From Branchiibius cervicis (GTDB lineage: Bacteria > Actinomycetota > Actinomycetes > Actinomycetales > Dermatophilaceae): DNA of 64,000 nucleotides. A program made the position numbers and the translations under genes. Under the pieces are notes generated by a model. That model was not told the DNA's origin and made no database searches. It was given only the letters and a program-made list of their open reading frames with translations. The stretch covers positions 2,294,001 through 2,358,000 of the forward strand of contig NZ_JBHSWJ010000002.1 of NCBI RefSeq assembly GCF_042661605.1, in the 5' to 3' direction. This document shows positions 1-8,195 of this stretch, one piece after another; the stretch's first letter is position 1, and each line of letters opens with the position of its first letter.

Positions 1-48
1 CTTGCCCGCCTGCGTGGCGAGAGCTTCGAGGTCGGTGATGGTGGTCAT
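1..48 (-). CDS. N-terminal fragment, possibly phosphoadenylyl-sulfate reductase (cysH)
   Basis: Only the first 16 codons are inside the window (MTTITDLEALATQAGK); the gene continues beyond base 1. Its ATG overlaps the stop of the zinc-ribbon gene by 4 bp, so it is the third gene of the sulfite reductase operon. In actinobacteria this place is normally held by cysH (PAPS/APS reductase), but the fragment is too short to show a domain, so the name rests on synteny alone. Confidence 0.5.
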   Translation of the reverse strand, partial: MTTITDLEALATQAGK

Positions 49-230
49 GCGCGCACCTGCGAATCTGCCTGTCCCTCAACGGAAAGGCCGACGAACGAAA
101 CCGTGAAGACACGCGTGCAGCCGGCGCACCGCCAGGCACCGCGCGGCTCCGGCTCGGGGCGAAGATCCTCATCGCTGCAGTAGGGGCAGTAGTAGGGGAC
201 CGCCCGCTGCGTGCCAGAAGCCTGACTCAT
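45..230 (-). CDS. Small zinc-ribbon protein of the sulfite reductase operon (61 aa)
   Basis: A 61-residue protein with two CxxC pairs, CPYC at residues 15-18 and CAGC at 35-38, spaced as in a zinc ribbon. The ATG at 230 overlaps the sulfite reductase stop (ATGA), and its own stop overlaps the next start, so the three genes are translationally coupled. Similar short Cys-rich proteins lie between sulfite reductase and cysH in other actinobacteria. Its role is unknown; assisting the iron-sulfur enzyme is only a guess from position. In-frame codons upstream of 230 exist but would run deep into the preceding gene. Confidence 0.75.
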   Translation of the reverse strand: MSQASGTQRAVPYYCPYCSDEDLRPEPEPRGAWRCAGCTRVFTVSFVGLSVEGQADSQVRA

Positions 231-1918
231 CGCAGGTCCTCCTCGTCGGCCCGCTGCGCCCACTGCGCGAAACGTTCGCCCGGCTCGTGCTGTTTGACGA
301 AGTTTTCGGTGACCCGGACGACGTAGTCGCCCAGCTCGGCCGAGGTCACCTTGTGCGAGCGCAGCTTGCGCCCGAAACCGGCATCCAGTCCCAGGCCGCC
401 GCCGAGGTGCACCTGGAAACCCTCGACTTGCTGCCCTTCATCGTTGGTGACGATCTGCCCCTTGAGACCGATGTCCGCGGTCTGGATGCGTGCGCAAGAG
501 TTCGGGCAGCCGTTGATGTGGATCGACAGCGGCCGTTCGAGGTCGATGTGATCGAGTCGCTCTTCGAGGTCGGCGACCAGCGTGTGCGCCCGGGCCTTGG
601 TCTCGACGATCGCCAACTTGCAGAACTCGATACCGGTGCAGGCCATCGTCGATCGGCGCCACGGGCTCGGGTTCGCTTCCAGCCCGACGGCGCTGAGCTC
701 GTCGACCAGGGAGTCAACCGCGTCCGGTCGCACGTCCAGGACGACTAACTTCTGGTACGGCGTCAGCCGGACCCGCGCGGATCCCGCCTTCTCGGCGGCG
801 TTCGCGACGGACTTCAGCACCACGCCACTGACCCGGCCGGCGATCGGTGCCAGACCGACGTACTTGTTGCCGTCGATCTGGTCGTGCACGCCGATGTGAT
901 CGACCGGTTGATCCGGGATCGGCGCCGCGGGACCGTCCTCGAGGCGACGGTGCAGGTATTCGGTTTCCAGGATCTCCCGGAACTTCTCCGTGCCCCAGTC
1001 GGCGACCAGGAACTTCAGTCGCGCGCGGTGGCGCAGGCGGCGGTAACCGTAGTCGCGGAAGATCTGGATGACGCCGTGCCACACGTCGGGGATGTCGGCC
1101 AGCGGCACCCACACCCCGAGTCGCTCGGCCAGGCGGGGATTGGTGGACAACCCTCCGCCGACCAGCAGGTCGAAACCGGGGCCGTGCTGCGGGTGCTGCA
1201 CGCCCACGAAGGAGACGTCGTTGATCTCCGGGGCGGCGTCGGCCAGCCACGAGATCGAGGTCTTGAACTTGCGCGGCAGGTTCGACACGGTCGGGTCGCC
1301 GATGAAGCGGCGGCAGATCTCTTGGATTGCGGGCTCGGGATTGACAACCTCCTGCGCACTGACGCCGGACACCGGCGAGCCGAGGACCACGCGCGGGGTG
1401 TCACCGCACGCCTCCGTGGTCGACAGCCCGACGCCTTCCAGCCGACGCCAGATCTCGGGGACGTCCTCCACGCGGATCCAGTGGAACTGGATGTTCTCCC
1501 GGTCGGTGATATCGGCGGTGTCCCGCCCGAAGTCGATCGAGATGTCGGCAATGACGCGCAACTGCTGCGTGGTCAGTGCGCCGGCGTCGACCCGGACCCG
1601 CAGCATGAAGAACTCGTCGTCCAGATCTTCCGGCGCGATGGTCGCGGTGCGACCGCCCTCGATGCCGGGTCGGCGCTGGGTGTACAGGCCCCACCAGCGC
1701 ATCCGTCCGCGCAGGTCCTCGGCAGAGATGGCCGAGAAGCCATCGCGGGCGTAGACCGTCTCGATCCTCTCGCGGACGTTGAGTCCGTCATCGGCCTGCT
1801 TGAAGACCTCGTTGGCGTTGAGGGGCTCGCGCTGGCCGAGCGCCCACTGGCCCTCACTACGAGGTGCGCGGGTATCGGTGCGGCGCGGGCGCGCGGCGGC
1901 GGTGGGTCGTTCTGGCAC
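227..1918 (-). CDS. sir: Ferredoxin-dependent assimilatory sulfite reductase (SirA/NirA type)
   Basis: Reduces sulfite to sulfide with six electrons from ferredoxin, using siroheme coupled to a [4Fe-4S] cluster in the cytoplasm. The protein has two ferredoxin-like half-domain/siroheme repeats. The cluster ligands are visible near the C-terminus as CTGIEFC and NGCPNSC (C-x5-C and C-x3-C). The Tyr of WWGLY and the Cys of TEACGD, which form the Tyr-Cys bond known in mycobacterial NirA, both appear to be present. GTG at 1918 gives about 20 residues before the conserved EGQWALG, close to family length. An in-frame TTG at 1948 would add 10 residues but lies inside a palindromic operator-like sequence. 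First gene of a coupled operon with the zinc-ribbon gene and probable cysH. Confidence 0.93.
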   Translation of the reverse strand: MPERPTAAARPRRTDTRAPRSEGQWALGQREPLNANEVFKQADDGLNVRERIETVYARDGFSAISAEDLRGRMRWWGLYTQRRPGIEGGRTATIAPEDLDDEFFMLRVRVDAGALTTQQLRVIADISIDFGRDTADITDRENIQFHWIRVEDVPEIWRRLEGVGLSTTEACGDTPRVVLGSPVSGVSAQEVVNPEPAIQEICRRFIGDPTVSNLPRKFKTSISWLADAAPEINDVSFVGVQHPQHGPGFDLLVGGGLSTNPRLAERLGVWVPLADIPDVWHGVIQIFRDYGYRRLRHRARLKFLVADWGTEKFREILETEYLHRRLEDGPAAPIPDQPVDHIGVHDQIDGNKYVGLAPIAGRVSGVVLKSVANAAEKAGSARVRLTPYQKLVVLDVRPDAVDSLVDELSAVGLEANPSPWRRSTMACTGIEFCKLAIVETKARAHTLVADLEERLDHIDLERPLSIHINGCPNSCARIQTADIGLKGQIVTNDEGQQVEGFQVHLGGGLGLDAGFGRKLRSHKVTSAELGDYVVRVTENFVKQHEPGERFAQWAQRADEEDLR

Positions 1919-1929
1919 GTCGTATAACG

Positions 1930-1954
1930 TGACATTTGGGTGAACCAAACGTCA
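1930..1954. promoter_or_regulatory. Interrupted palindrome, candidate operator of the sulfite reductase operon
   Basis: The arms TGAC-n-TTTGG and CCAAA-n-GTCA surround a 5-bp centre (GTGAA), so 9 of 10 arm positions pair. It lies just upstream of the GTG at 1918 and between the divergent sir and lipoprotein genes. This looks like a dimeric repressor or activator site. The cognate regulator is not in the window. Confidence 0.5.
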
Positions 1955-2021
1955 AATAATGACGGGGTTGTCTCACCCCTTAGACCGGCGGGGCGCGGTC
2001 GGCGAACGAGACGGCGGCGGG

Positions 2022-2027
2022 TAGTTT
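2022..2027 (+). promoter_or_regulatory. Predicted -10 (TAGTTT), leaderless transcript
   Basis: TANNNT hexamer followed by 7 nt and the GTG start at 2035. No Shine-Dalgarno sequence precedes the start, so transcription probably begins at or near the start codon. Confidence 0.4.
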
Positions 2028-2034
2028 CCCACAT

Positions 2035-2955
2035 GTGCCCCGACCGCCCGTCACCCGCCGTGGACTGCTCGGCGCCGCCGGTGTCATGGCACTGACCGGC
2101 GGGCTCACCGCCTGCAGCATCCGCCTGGAATCGGATGCTCCGGCGATTCCGGGCATACCGACCCAGGGGCCGCCCGCTGACACCTCCGCTCTCCAGGCGA
2201 CCGTGCGCAGCCGCGAGTCGGCGCTGTCACTGCTGCGCCAACCGTCCAAAGGGTTGCAGACGGCGCTCAAGCCGGCCTATTCGACGCAGTTGACCCGTCT
2301 GCAAGCGGTGATGGCCAGCGCCGGGATGCCGGAAGCCACTCCGTCGACCACGACGCCCACGACATCGACGGTCGGTTTCGAAACCTTCATCCGCGGTGAA
2401 CTCAGCGCCGCGACGTTTGCCCGGATTGCCGGGGTAGCAACGACCTACCTGTCGATGCTCGCGTCGGTCAGCGCGCTCGACGCCGCTGTGGCCCTCAGCC
2501 CGCAAGGCCTCGCCTCCGCCGGTCCCGCACCGGCCTGGCCGACGGCCGCCGTGCCCAGCGCTGTCGCGGTCGGCTTGCTGCCGGCTGTCCGGGAGGCGGT
2601 CTACGGGCTGGAGGTCATCGCTGCGAAAACCGCGCTGACCGGGCGCGCCCTGGTCACCGGCACCCTGCACACGATGTATCCGATCCGCGCGCAACTCGAA
2701 GCGGTAGCCGGCGACGCGGCTCCCCCGCTGCACTCGACGTACCTGCTCGACCCGGAGCCGCGCACCGACCAGGCGCGTACGACGCTGGGGCGCCGCCTGC
2801 TCACGGCGGTCGTGGCCGCGTGCGCCGATCAAGCCGTTGCGACCAAGGGGTCGGCCGATCAGGTCGGGGCGTTGCTACAGGTGTGGGGCACCGTCCTGAC
2901 CACGTCGTGGACGTGGGGCGTTGCCCCGGTGGCGTTCCCGGGTCTGACCGGGTGA
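2035..2955 (+). CDS. Secreted lipoprotein, function unknown (306 aa)
   Basis: The N-terminus carries a twin-arginine-like stretch (VTRRGLLGAAG) and a lipobox LTAC with Cys at about residue 27, so the product is probably exported, perhaps by Tat, and lipidated. After a Pro/Ala/Ser-rich spacer the rest is mostly helical and Ala-rich with no motif I recognise. The stop overlaps the GTG of the APH-like kinase gene (GTGA), so the two are coupled. A predicted leaderless promoter precedes the GTG. This could be a divergent ferritin-like (DUF4439-type) lipoprotein, but I cannot see the defining residues. Confidence 0.8.
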   Translation: MPRPPVTRRGLLGAAGVMALTGGLTACSIRLESDAPAIPGIPTQGPPADTSALQATVRSRESALSLLRQPSKGLQTALKPAYSTQLTRLQAVMASAGMPEATPSTTTPTTSTVGFETFIRGELSAATFARIAGVATTYLSMLASVSALDAAVALSPQGLASAGPAPAWPTAAVPSAVAVGLLPAVREAVYGLEVIAAKTALTGRALVTGTLHTMYPIRAQLEAVAGDAAPPLHSTYLLDPEPRTDQARTTLGRRLLTAVVAACADQAVATKGSADQVGALLQVWGTVLTTSWTWGVAPVAFPGLTG

Positions 2956-3833
2956 GTTTCGAGGTCGACGTCCCGGCCGGCCTGCGCGCCACGATGACCG
3001 GCCGCGCACCATCGGATGGCACCTCGGGCGACGACTGGTTGCGAGCGCTGCCGCGGTTGCTAGCCGCCGCGGCCTGGAGATGGACGTTGAGTGACCCGAA
3101 GGCCCCCAGGTACGGCGAGTGCGCACTTGTCGTGCCCTGCACCTCACCGTCGGGTCCGGTCGCGCTCAAGCTGACCTGGCCCCATCCGGAAGCACGGTTC
3201 GAACATCTGGCGCTGCGGGCGTGGAACGGTCGCGGTGCGGTGCGGCTACTCGCTGCGGACACCTCGGACCACGCGTTGCTCCTGGAGCAGCTCGACCCCG
3301 ACCGATCGCTGGATGACATCGATCTCCTGGAGGCCTGCGAAACCGTGGGTTTGCTACTGCGGCAATTGGATCAACCTGCGCTACCCCAGATCGGTCCACT
3401 CCCGCTCGCGGCGTGGCAGGACCTGTTGGATCGCGGCGGAGAGCACGTGCCTCGGCGCTTCGTCACACGAGCGACGACCCTTTTGCGCGATCTACCCGTC
3501 GGCGATCGACTGGTGCACAGTGACCTGCACTTCGCAAATGTGCTTGCGGGACAGCGGGCTTCGTGGCTGGCGATCGATCCGAAACCGGTCACCTCCGACC
3601 CCGCCTTCGGCGTCGCCCCGGTGCTGTGGAACCGCTGGCAGGAGGCGACCGCTGCCTACAGCCTGCGTTCCCATCTTCGGCTGCGGGTCGGTCTGGTCGC
3701 CGAGGCAGCGGGGGTCGACGAGGACGAGGCCATGACCTGGTCGTTCGTGCGATGCGTGATCAACGCGGCCGAATGTGAACCGGGCGATCCGGCCCTCTCT
3801 CGGTGGATCACCATCGCCAAGGCCATGACCTGA
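2952..3833 (+). CDS. APH(6)-like (streptomycin 6-kinase family) phosphotransferase
   Basis: A 293-residue aminoglycoside-phosphotransferase-fold protein. The catalytic loop HSDLHFANVL (HxDxxxxN) and the metal-binding Asp of AIDPKP are both visible. The segment after it, with DPAFGVAPVLWNRW, is typical of the APH(6)/hydroxyurea-streptomycin kinase family. It would transfer phosphate from ATP to a hydroxyl of an aminoglycoside or another small alcohol. Chromosomal members are often not resistance genes, so the substrate is open. The start is the GTG overlapping the lipoprotein stop. Confidence 0.85.
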   Translation: MSFEVDVPAGLRATMTGRAPSDGTSGDDWLRALPRLLAAAAWRWTLSDPKAPRYGECALVVPCTSPSGPVALKLTWPHPEARFEHLALRAWNGRGAVRLLAADTSDHALLLEQLDPDRSLDDIDLLEACETVGLLLRQLDQPALPQIGPLPLAAWQDLLDRGGEHVPRRFVTRATTLLRDLPVGDRLVHSDLHFANVLAGQRASWLAIDPKPVTSDPAFGVAPVLWNRWQEATAAYSLRSHLRLRVGLVAEAAGVDEDEAMTWSFVRCVINAAECEPGDPALSRWITIAKAMT

Positions 3834-3837
3834 GCGG

Positions 3838-4425
3838 TCAGATGAGCTCTTCGAAGCTTCCGCGCCGGGTCAGCAAGTCCTGCAGGACAGCCGGATCCGA
3901 CAGTTGCAGGCCGTTCACGAAGAAGCCGGGCGTGCCCTGGACCCCGTTGACCTCGGCTCGCTGCTCGGTGGCGGCGACGTAGTCGGCGTAGGTGTGTTCG
4001 CGCACGACGCCGCTGAACGTGTCGAGCGCGGTCGACTCGATCCCCACCTGCTGGCCGAAGCCCACCAGCTCGTCGTCGGTGTAGCCGCCGCCTTCATCGG
4101 GTTGGTTGGCGAACACCGTCGAGTGGAAATCTGCGAAATGCCCCGCGTCCGCGGCACCGAAGGCGGCGTTCGCCGCGCGCCGCGACGAGTCGTTGCCGAA
4201 GTTCTCGTCCAGGAAGGTCATCATGTGCACCACCACGATCACCCGGCCATCCCGGGCGAGCGCCTTGACGGAGGCACCGTTCTGGTGCTCGAACTGGGCG
4301 CAGTACGGGCATTGGAAGTCCTCGTAGATGTCCACGGTCGCCGCGCCCGGCTGCGCCGCGACCTCGGGGTAGAGCAGGACTCCGTCGCCGTCGGGACGAC
4401 CGCCTGCGGGCACGTTGATCGACAT
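3838..4425 (-). CDS. DsbA-like thioredoxin-fold protein without an export signal
   Basis: A 195-residue DsbA-family oxidoreductase/isomerase domain. The active site is FQCPYC near residue 40 and the cis-Pro loop is QGTPGFFVNG. It closely resembles the membrane-anchored paralogue at 4546-5301 over the whole domain but lacks the N-terminal helix, so it should be cytoplasmic. The ATG at 4425 is supported by a TANNNT hexamer 7 nt upstream; nothing hydrophobic is encoded further upstream. It probably arose by tandem duplication. Mycothiol- or substrate-linked thiol chemistry is possible, but no substrate can be named. Confidence 0.85.
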   Translation of the reverse strand: MSINVPAGGRPDGDGVLLYPEVAAQPGAATVDIYEDFQCPYCAQFEHQNGASVKALARDGRVIVVVHMMTFLDENFGNDSSRRAANAAFGAADAGHFADFHSTVFANQPDEGGGYTDDELVGFGQQVGIESTALDTFSGVVREHTYADYVAATEQRAEVNGVQGTPGFFVNGLQLSDPAVLQDLLTRRGSFEELI

Positions 4426-4432
4426 GCGTGTC

Positions 4433-4438
4433 ACGCTA
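4433..4438 (-). promoter_or_regulatory. Predicted -10 (TAGCGT), leaderless transcript
   Basis: Minus-strand TAGCGT lies 7 nt before the ATG at 4425, and no ribosome binding site is visible. It supports the short, unanchored form of this DsbA-like protein. Confidence 0.35.
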
Positions 4439-4500
4439 GCCCGCACCGTGGCGGGCCACGCCTTGAAGGAGGGAGCCCTGCACGCCCCCGCACGTAGCAA

Positions 4501-4530
4501 CGCGGGGCCGGGCGATCACCCGGCCCCGCG
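4501..4530 (-). terminator. Strong GC hairpin after the anchored DsbA gene
   Basis: A perfect 12-bp stem (CGCGGGGCCGGG paired with its complement) with a 6-nt loop, extendable by one A-T pair. It starts 16 bp beyond the stop at 4546 on the minus strand. There is no U-tract after it, as is usual for high-GC actinobacterial terminators. Confidence 0.75.
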
Positions 4531-4545
4531 TCGTACCTGCGGTTG

Positions 4546-5301
4546 TTACTTGATGGAGTTGATGACCGACTCGAAGGAGTTCGGCTGGGTCAGCAACGTC
4601 TTGTACTCGGTGCCGGTGTTGTCGATCTCCTTACCGTCCACGAAGAACGTCGGGGTCCCGGTCACACCGTCCTTGCCGGACTGGGTCTCGGTCTCGTTGA
4701 CGTAGTCCTTGTACTTGTTGCTGTCGACGCACTTGACGAAGGTGGTGTACGCCGAGCCGGTGATGCCGGCGTCCTTGCCGAAGCTCTTCAGCTGGTCGAC
4801 CGTGTAGCCGGTGCCCTCGGTGGCGGGCTGGTTGGCGTAGACGGTCGAGTGGTACTCGGGGAACTTGCCCGCGTCGGCGGCGCAGAAGCCCGCGTTGGCG
4901 GCCTGGGCCGACGCGTCGTTGCCGAAGTTGTTGTCCAAGAAGGACATCATGTGCACGACGACCTTCACCTGACCGTTCTTGGCCATCGTCTTCATCATGT
5001 CGCCGTTCTGGGTCTCGAACTGCTTGCAGACCGGGCACTGGAAGTCCTCGTAGACGTTGACCGTCTTGGCGCCGGACTGCAGCTTGGCGTCCGGGTAGAG
5101 CACCAGGCCCTTGCCGCCGGCGATCGCTCCGGTCGGGATCGCGCCGGACGCGCTGCCGCTGCTCTTGCTCTGGGTGACCAGGAAGGCGGCGAAACCGGCG
5201 ATGACGAGGACGGCGACGATCACCGAGGCGATCAGCGCCTTGGACGGACCCTGTTTGGGCGCCGCCGCCTTCAGCTTGTCGGCGGCATCGGGGCGAGGCA
5301 T
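4546..5301 (-). CDS. Membrane-anchored DsbA-like thiol oxidoreductase
   Basis: A 251-residue protein with a short Lys-rich cytoplasmic tail, one transmembrane helix at about residues 21-43, a Ser/Gly linker and an extracytoplasmic thioredoxin-fold domain. The active site is FQCPVC and the cis-Pro loop is TGTPTFFVDG. It also has two further Cys (GFCAADAG and FVKCVDS) that the cytoplasmic paralogue lacks, probably a structural disulfide. It is expected to catalyse disulfide formation or isomerisation in exported proteins. It lies just downstream of a MauE/DoxX-type gene that may be its membrane redox partner. AGGGA lies about 6 nt before the start. Confidence 0.9.
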   Translation of the reverse strand: MPRPDAADKLKAAAPKQGPSKALIASVIVAVLVIAGFAAFLVTQSKSSGSASGAIPTGAIAGGKGLVLYPDAKLQSGAKTVNVYEDFQCPVCKQFETQNGDMMKTMAKNGQVKVVVHMMSFLDNNFGNDASAQAANAGFCAADAGKFPEYHSTVYANQPATEGTGYTVDQLKSFGKDAGITGSAYTTFVKCVDSNKYKDYVNETETQSGKDGVTGTPTFFVDGKEIDNTGTEYKTLLTQPNSFESVINSIK

Positions 5302-5364
5302 GACAAATCCCTATCTGTATGTGTGGATTGCTCTGGGAACGATCTGCGGCCGCGCCGGGTTCCG

Positions 5365-5859
5365 TCAGCCCCAGAGCTTCTGGTCGAGACTGAACTTGGT
5401 GCGCGGGAAGAACACCAGCCAGGCGCCGCAGATCAGCAGGCCGACATCGCGCAGCACGTCCCAGGTGTAATTGGGTTTCACGCCGACTTCACCACCGCCG
5501 CCGAAACAGCCGCAGTTGATCGACAGACCACGTGCCCAGGCGGAGATGATGCCGATCAGGAAGGCGATCATCAGCAGCGATCCCAGGATGGCCGCCCACC
5601 GGGTGAACAACCCCAGGACCAGCAACAGACCGAAGATGATCTCTGCGAAGGGCATGAACGCACCCCACAGGTTGGCCAGGTCGTAGGGCAGGATCTTGAA
5701 CGCCCGGGTGGCCAACTGGGCCTCGGGGATGTTGGTCGCTTTGATCGCGCCGGAGACCAGGTAGGTCACACCGAGGATGAGGCGGGCGGCGAGGCCGACC
5801 CACGGCTTCCAGTCGGTGGTCGGGCGCGCGTCAGTGGTTGTGGCGGTGCTGGCGGTCAC
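5365..5859 (-). CDS. MauE/DoxX-family redox-associated membrane protein
   Basis: A 164-residue protein with four predicted transmembrane helices. A Cys-rich loop, NCGCFGGGGE, lies between helices 3 and 4, as in MauE/DoxX proteins that accompany DsbA-like oxidoreductases. The likely role is passing electrons between the quinone pool or another donor and the adjacent anchored DsbA protein, analogous to DsbB or VKOR; this is inferred from the Cys pair and context. GTG start at 5859. A TACCCT hexamer ends 6 nt upstream, suggesting a leaderless message that continues into the DsbA gene. Confidence 0.85.
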   Translation of the reverse strand: MTASTATTTDARPTTDWKPWVGLAARLILGVTYLVSGAIKATNIPEAQLATRAFKILPYDLANLWGAFMPFAEIIFGLLLVLGLFTRWAAILGSLLMIAFLIGIISAWARGLSINCGCFGGGGEVGVKPNYTWDVLRDVGLLICGAWLVFFPRTKFSLDQKLWG

Positions 5860-5865
5860 CCCGCC

Positions 5866-5871
5866 AGGGTA
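5866..5871 (-). promoter_or_regulatory. Predicted -10 (TACCCT), leaderless transcript
   Basis: Minus-strand TACCCT, 6 nt, then the GTG at 5859. Probable promoter of the DoxX-DsbA pair. Confidence 0.4.
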
Positions 5872-5884
5872 ACCGGCCGAGCTA

Positions 5885-6379
5885 TCAGGGCTTGAGTACG
5901 GCCTTGCTCAGGCCCTTGACCCGCTTGCGCAACTGCATCATCCGGATGCCGCCGGGGATCGCGACGAGCAGGATGCCGGCCACCGCGGCGATGACCAAGG
6001 CGATGGCGATCGACACCTGCCCGCTCAGACCGAGGAAGTGGATCGTGACCTTGTTCAGGTTCTGGCCGATGAAGATCATCAGCAGGATCAGCAGGATCGC
6101 CATGATGATGAGCCCGATGTACCAGATGCTCGCCCTGGTGCGGTGCAGCAGATCGGACTGCGCCAGTTCCTCGGCCTGGCTGGGCGCCGCGGGTTCGACC
6201 GGTTTGCCGGCGGCCTTGCGGCTATCCTGCGGCTCACCCTTGGGCGGCGTGCCGGCGTTGGCCGGAGCCGTGGCCTGACCCGGGACGGCCTCGTCGGTGC
6301 TGGCGCGGGCAGCAGAAACCCGTTCCGGCGCCTGATCGGCGCCGTGCGGCTGGGGCGTGGACGAACCCTTGTCGGTCAT
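5885..6379 (-). CDS. LapA-domain (DUF1049) membrane protein
   Basis: A 164-residue protein. The first ~85 residues are polar, Pro/Ala-rich and probably disordered. Two transmembrane helices follow (about residues 88-108 and 121-145) around an amphipathic hairpin with NKVTIHFLG, the signature of the LapA/DUF1049 family. It ends in a basic cytoplasmic tail. E. coli LapA acts with LapB in envelope LPS control; in actinobacteria the role is unknown. It lies between proS and the DoxX-DsbA genes on the same strand. Confidence 0.85.
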   Translation of the reverse strand: MTDKGSSTPQPHGADQAPERVSAARASTDEAVPGQATAPANAGTPPKGEPQDSRKAAGKPVEPAAPSQAEELAQSDLLHRTRASIWYIGLIIMAILLILLMIFIGQNLNKVTIHFLGLSGQVSIAIALVIAAVAGILLVAIPGGIRMMQLRKRVKGLSKAVLKP

Positions 6380-6392
6380 GGATCAGATCGTT

Positions 6393-6429
6393 CCACAACC
6401 GGGCCACAGCTCCGCCCGGCCGGGTGTGG
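6393..6429 (-). terminator. Possible weak terminator after proS
   Basis: CCACA and CCGGGC on one side pair with GCCCGG and TGTGG on the other, with a 5-nt bulge. It lies immediately past the proS stop on the minus strand. The bulge and the lack of a U-tract make this uncertain. Confidence 0.3.
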
Positions 6430-6431
6430 TG

Positions 6432-8195
6432 TCACGCCTTTGCTGCGTTGATCTCCCCCAGCACCTCACCGACCGCGCTGGACACCGGGACCTCGCGACG
6501 CTCCCCCGAGCGACGATCCTTGATCTCCACGACGCCGTCGGCGAGGCCTTTGCCGACCACGAGGATGGTGGGAACACCGATGAGTTCGGCGTCCTTGAAC
6601 TTCACGCCGGGCGACACCTTGGGCCGGTCGTCGTAGAGCACTTCCAGCTGCAGCGATTCCAGCTCGCGGACGATCTCCTCGGCCTTGAGATAGACCGCCG
6701 GATCCTTGCCGGTGGCCACGATGTGTACGTCGGCGGGCGCCACGGTCCGCGGCCAGATCAGACCCGCGTCGTCCAGGTTGTCCTCGGCGATGACGCCGAC
6801 GGCCCGGGTGACACCCACGCCGTAGGAGCCCATCGTCACGGTGGTGAGCTTTCCGGACTCGTCGAGCACCTTCAGGCCCAGCGCCTCGGCGTACTTGGTG
6901 CCCAACTGGAAGATGTGGCCCATCTCGATACCGCGCGCGAGCTTGAGGGTGCCCGCGCCGCTGGGCGAGGGGTCACCCTCCTTGATCTCGGCGGCCTGGA
7001 TGGTGCCGTCGGCGGTGAAGTCGCGCCCGTAGACCAGGTCGATCACGTGGTGGCCGGGCTGGTCGGCGCCGGTGACCCAGGCGCTGCCCTCACCGATGCT
7101 CGGGTCCAGCAGGTAGCGAATCCCCTTGCCCTCTCCCAGCGCACCGGGTCCGATGTACCCCTTGACCAGCGTCGGGTACGCCGCGAAATCCTTCTCCTCG
7201 AAAGGCTCTACTTCCGCCGGGGAGACCTTGGCCTCCAACCGCTTGGCGTCCACGTCGCGATCACCGGGTACGCCGATCGCGAGGGGCTCGCGGGTGCCGT
7301 CGGGGTTGCGGAGCATCACGAGGACATTCTTGAGCGTGTCGGCAGCCGTCCACTGACGGCCGTCGATGCGCGGGTGGTCAGCGTTCAGGGCGTCCACCAA
7401 CGTGGCGATGGTGGGGGTGTCCGGGGTGGGCTCGACGTGGGCCGGGCCGGCGGTCACGTCCTGCTTCGGCGCTTGGGGTATCTCGACAGCCTCGACGTTC
7501 GCGGCGTACCCGCTGTCGTCGCGCACGAAGGTGTCCTCGCCGTGCGGACTGACGGCCAGGAACTCCTCCGAGGCCGAGCCGCCCATTGCGCCGGAGTCGG
7601 CCTGCACGATGACGTATTCGAAACCGAGCCGGTTGAAGATCTTGATGTACGCGTCGCGGTGCCGGTCATAGGACTTCTGCAAACCGGCTGCGTCGATATC
7701 GAAGGAGTAGGAGTCCTTCATGATGAACTCGCGACCGCGCAGGATGCCGGCCCGCGGGCGTGCTTCGTCGCGGTACTTGTTCTGGATCTGGTAGAGCGAC
7801 AGCGGTAGGTCCTTGTAGGAGGAGTACATGTCCTTGACCACCAGGCAGAACATCTCCTCGTGCGTCGGGCCGAGCAGCATGTCGTTGGCCTTGCGGTCCT
7901 GCAGCTTGAACAGGTTGTCGCCGTATTCGGTCCATCGGTTCGTCGCCTCGTAGGGCTCGCGCGGCAGCAGCGCGGGGAACTTCACTTCCTGAGCACCGAT
8001 CGCGTCCATCTCCTCACGGATGATGCCTTCGACCTTGGCCAGCACCTTCATTCCCAAGGGCAGCCAGGTGTAGATGCCGGGGGCAACCCGGCGGATGTAA
8101 CCGGCGCGCACCAGCAACTTGTGGCCGGGCAGTTCTGCGTCGGCCGGGTCGTCGCGCAGAGTCCGCACGAACAGGGTCGACATACGCATAGCCAC
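6432..8195 (-). CDS. proS: Proline--tRNA ligase
   Basis: Charges tRNA-Pro with proline; class II synthetase of the bacterial type with an inserted editing domain. The 587-residue length is normal. Motif 2 lies around KYRDEARPRAGILRGREF and motif 3 near GSYGVGVTRAVG. The INS/YbaK-like editing domain occupies about residues 230-390, followed by the C-terminal anticodon-binding domain. The start is GTG (8195), with AAGGAG 7 nt upstream; in-frame ATGs follow at codons 3 and 5. No T-box-like leader was seen upstream. Confidence 0.97.
   Translation of the reverse strand: MAMRMSTLFVRTLRDDPADAELPGHKLLVRAGYIRRVAPGIYTWLPLGMKVLAKVEGIIREEMDAIGAQEVKFPALLPREPYEATNRWTEYGDNLFKLQDRKANDMLLGPTHEEMFCLVVKDMYSSYKDLPLSLYQIQNKYRDEARPRAGILRGREFIMKDSYSFDIDAAGLQKSYDRHRDAYIKIFNRLGFEYVIVQADSGAMGGSASEEFLAVSPHGEDTFVRDDSGYAANVEAVEIPQAPKQDVTAGPAHVEPTPDTPTIATLVDALNADHPRIDGRQWTAADTLKNVLVMLRNPDGTREPLAIGVPGDRDVDAKRLEAKVSPAEVEPFEEKDFAAYPTLVKGYIGPGALGEGKGIRYLLDPSIGEGSAWVTGADQPGHHVIDLVYGRDFTADGTIQAAEIKEGDPSPSGAGTLKLARGIEMGHIFQLGTKYAEALGLKVLDESGKLTTVTMGSYGVGVTRAVGVIAEDNLDDAGLIWPRTVAPADVHIVATGKDPAVYLKAEEIVRELESLQLEVLYDDRPKVSPGVKFKDAELIGVPTILVVGKGLADGVVEIKDRRSGERREVPVSSAVGEVLGEINAAKA

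Noticed and set aside
1573..2034. An alternative minus-strand frame through the sir start region with its own ATG
   Set aside because: The ATG at about 1937 is out of frame with sir and the translation is Arg/Ser/Thr-rich shadow sequence.
6357..7808. A 483-codon plus-strand frame across proS
   Set aside because: It is fully antisense to a certain gene. Long antisense frames are common in high-GC DNA, and the translation is His/Asp/Val-rich without motifs. The same applies to the long opposite-strand frames over sir, gabD, the carotenoid genes and others.
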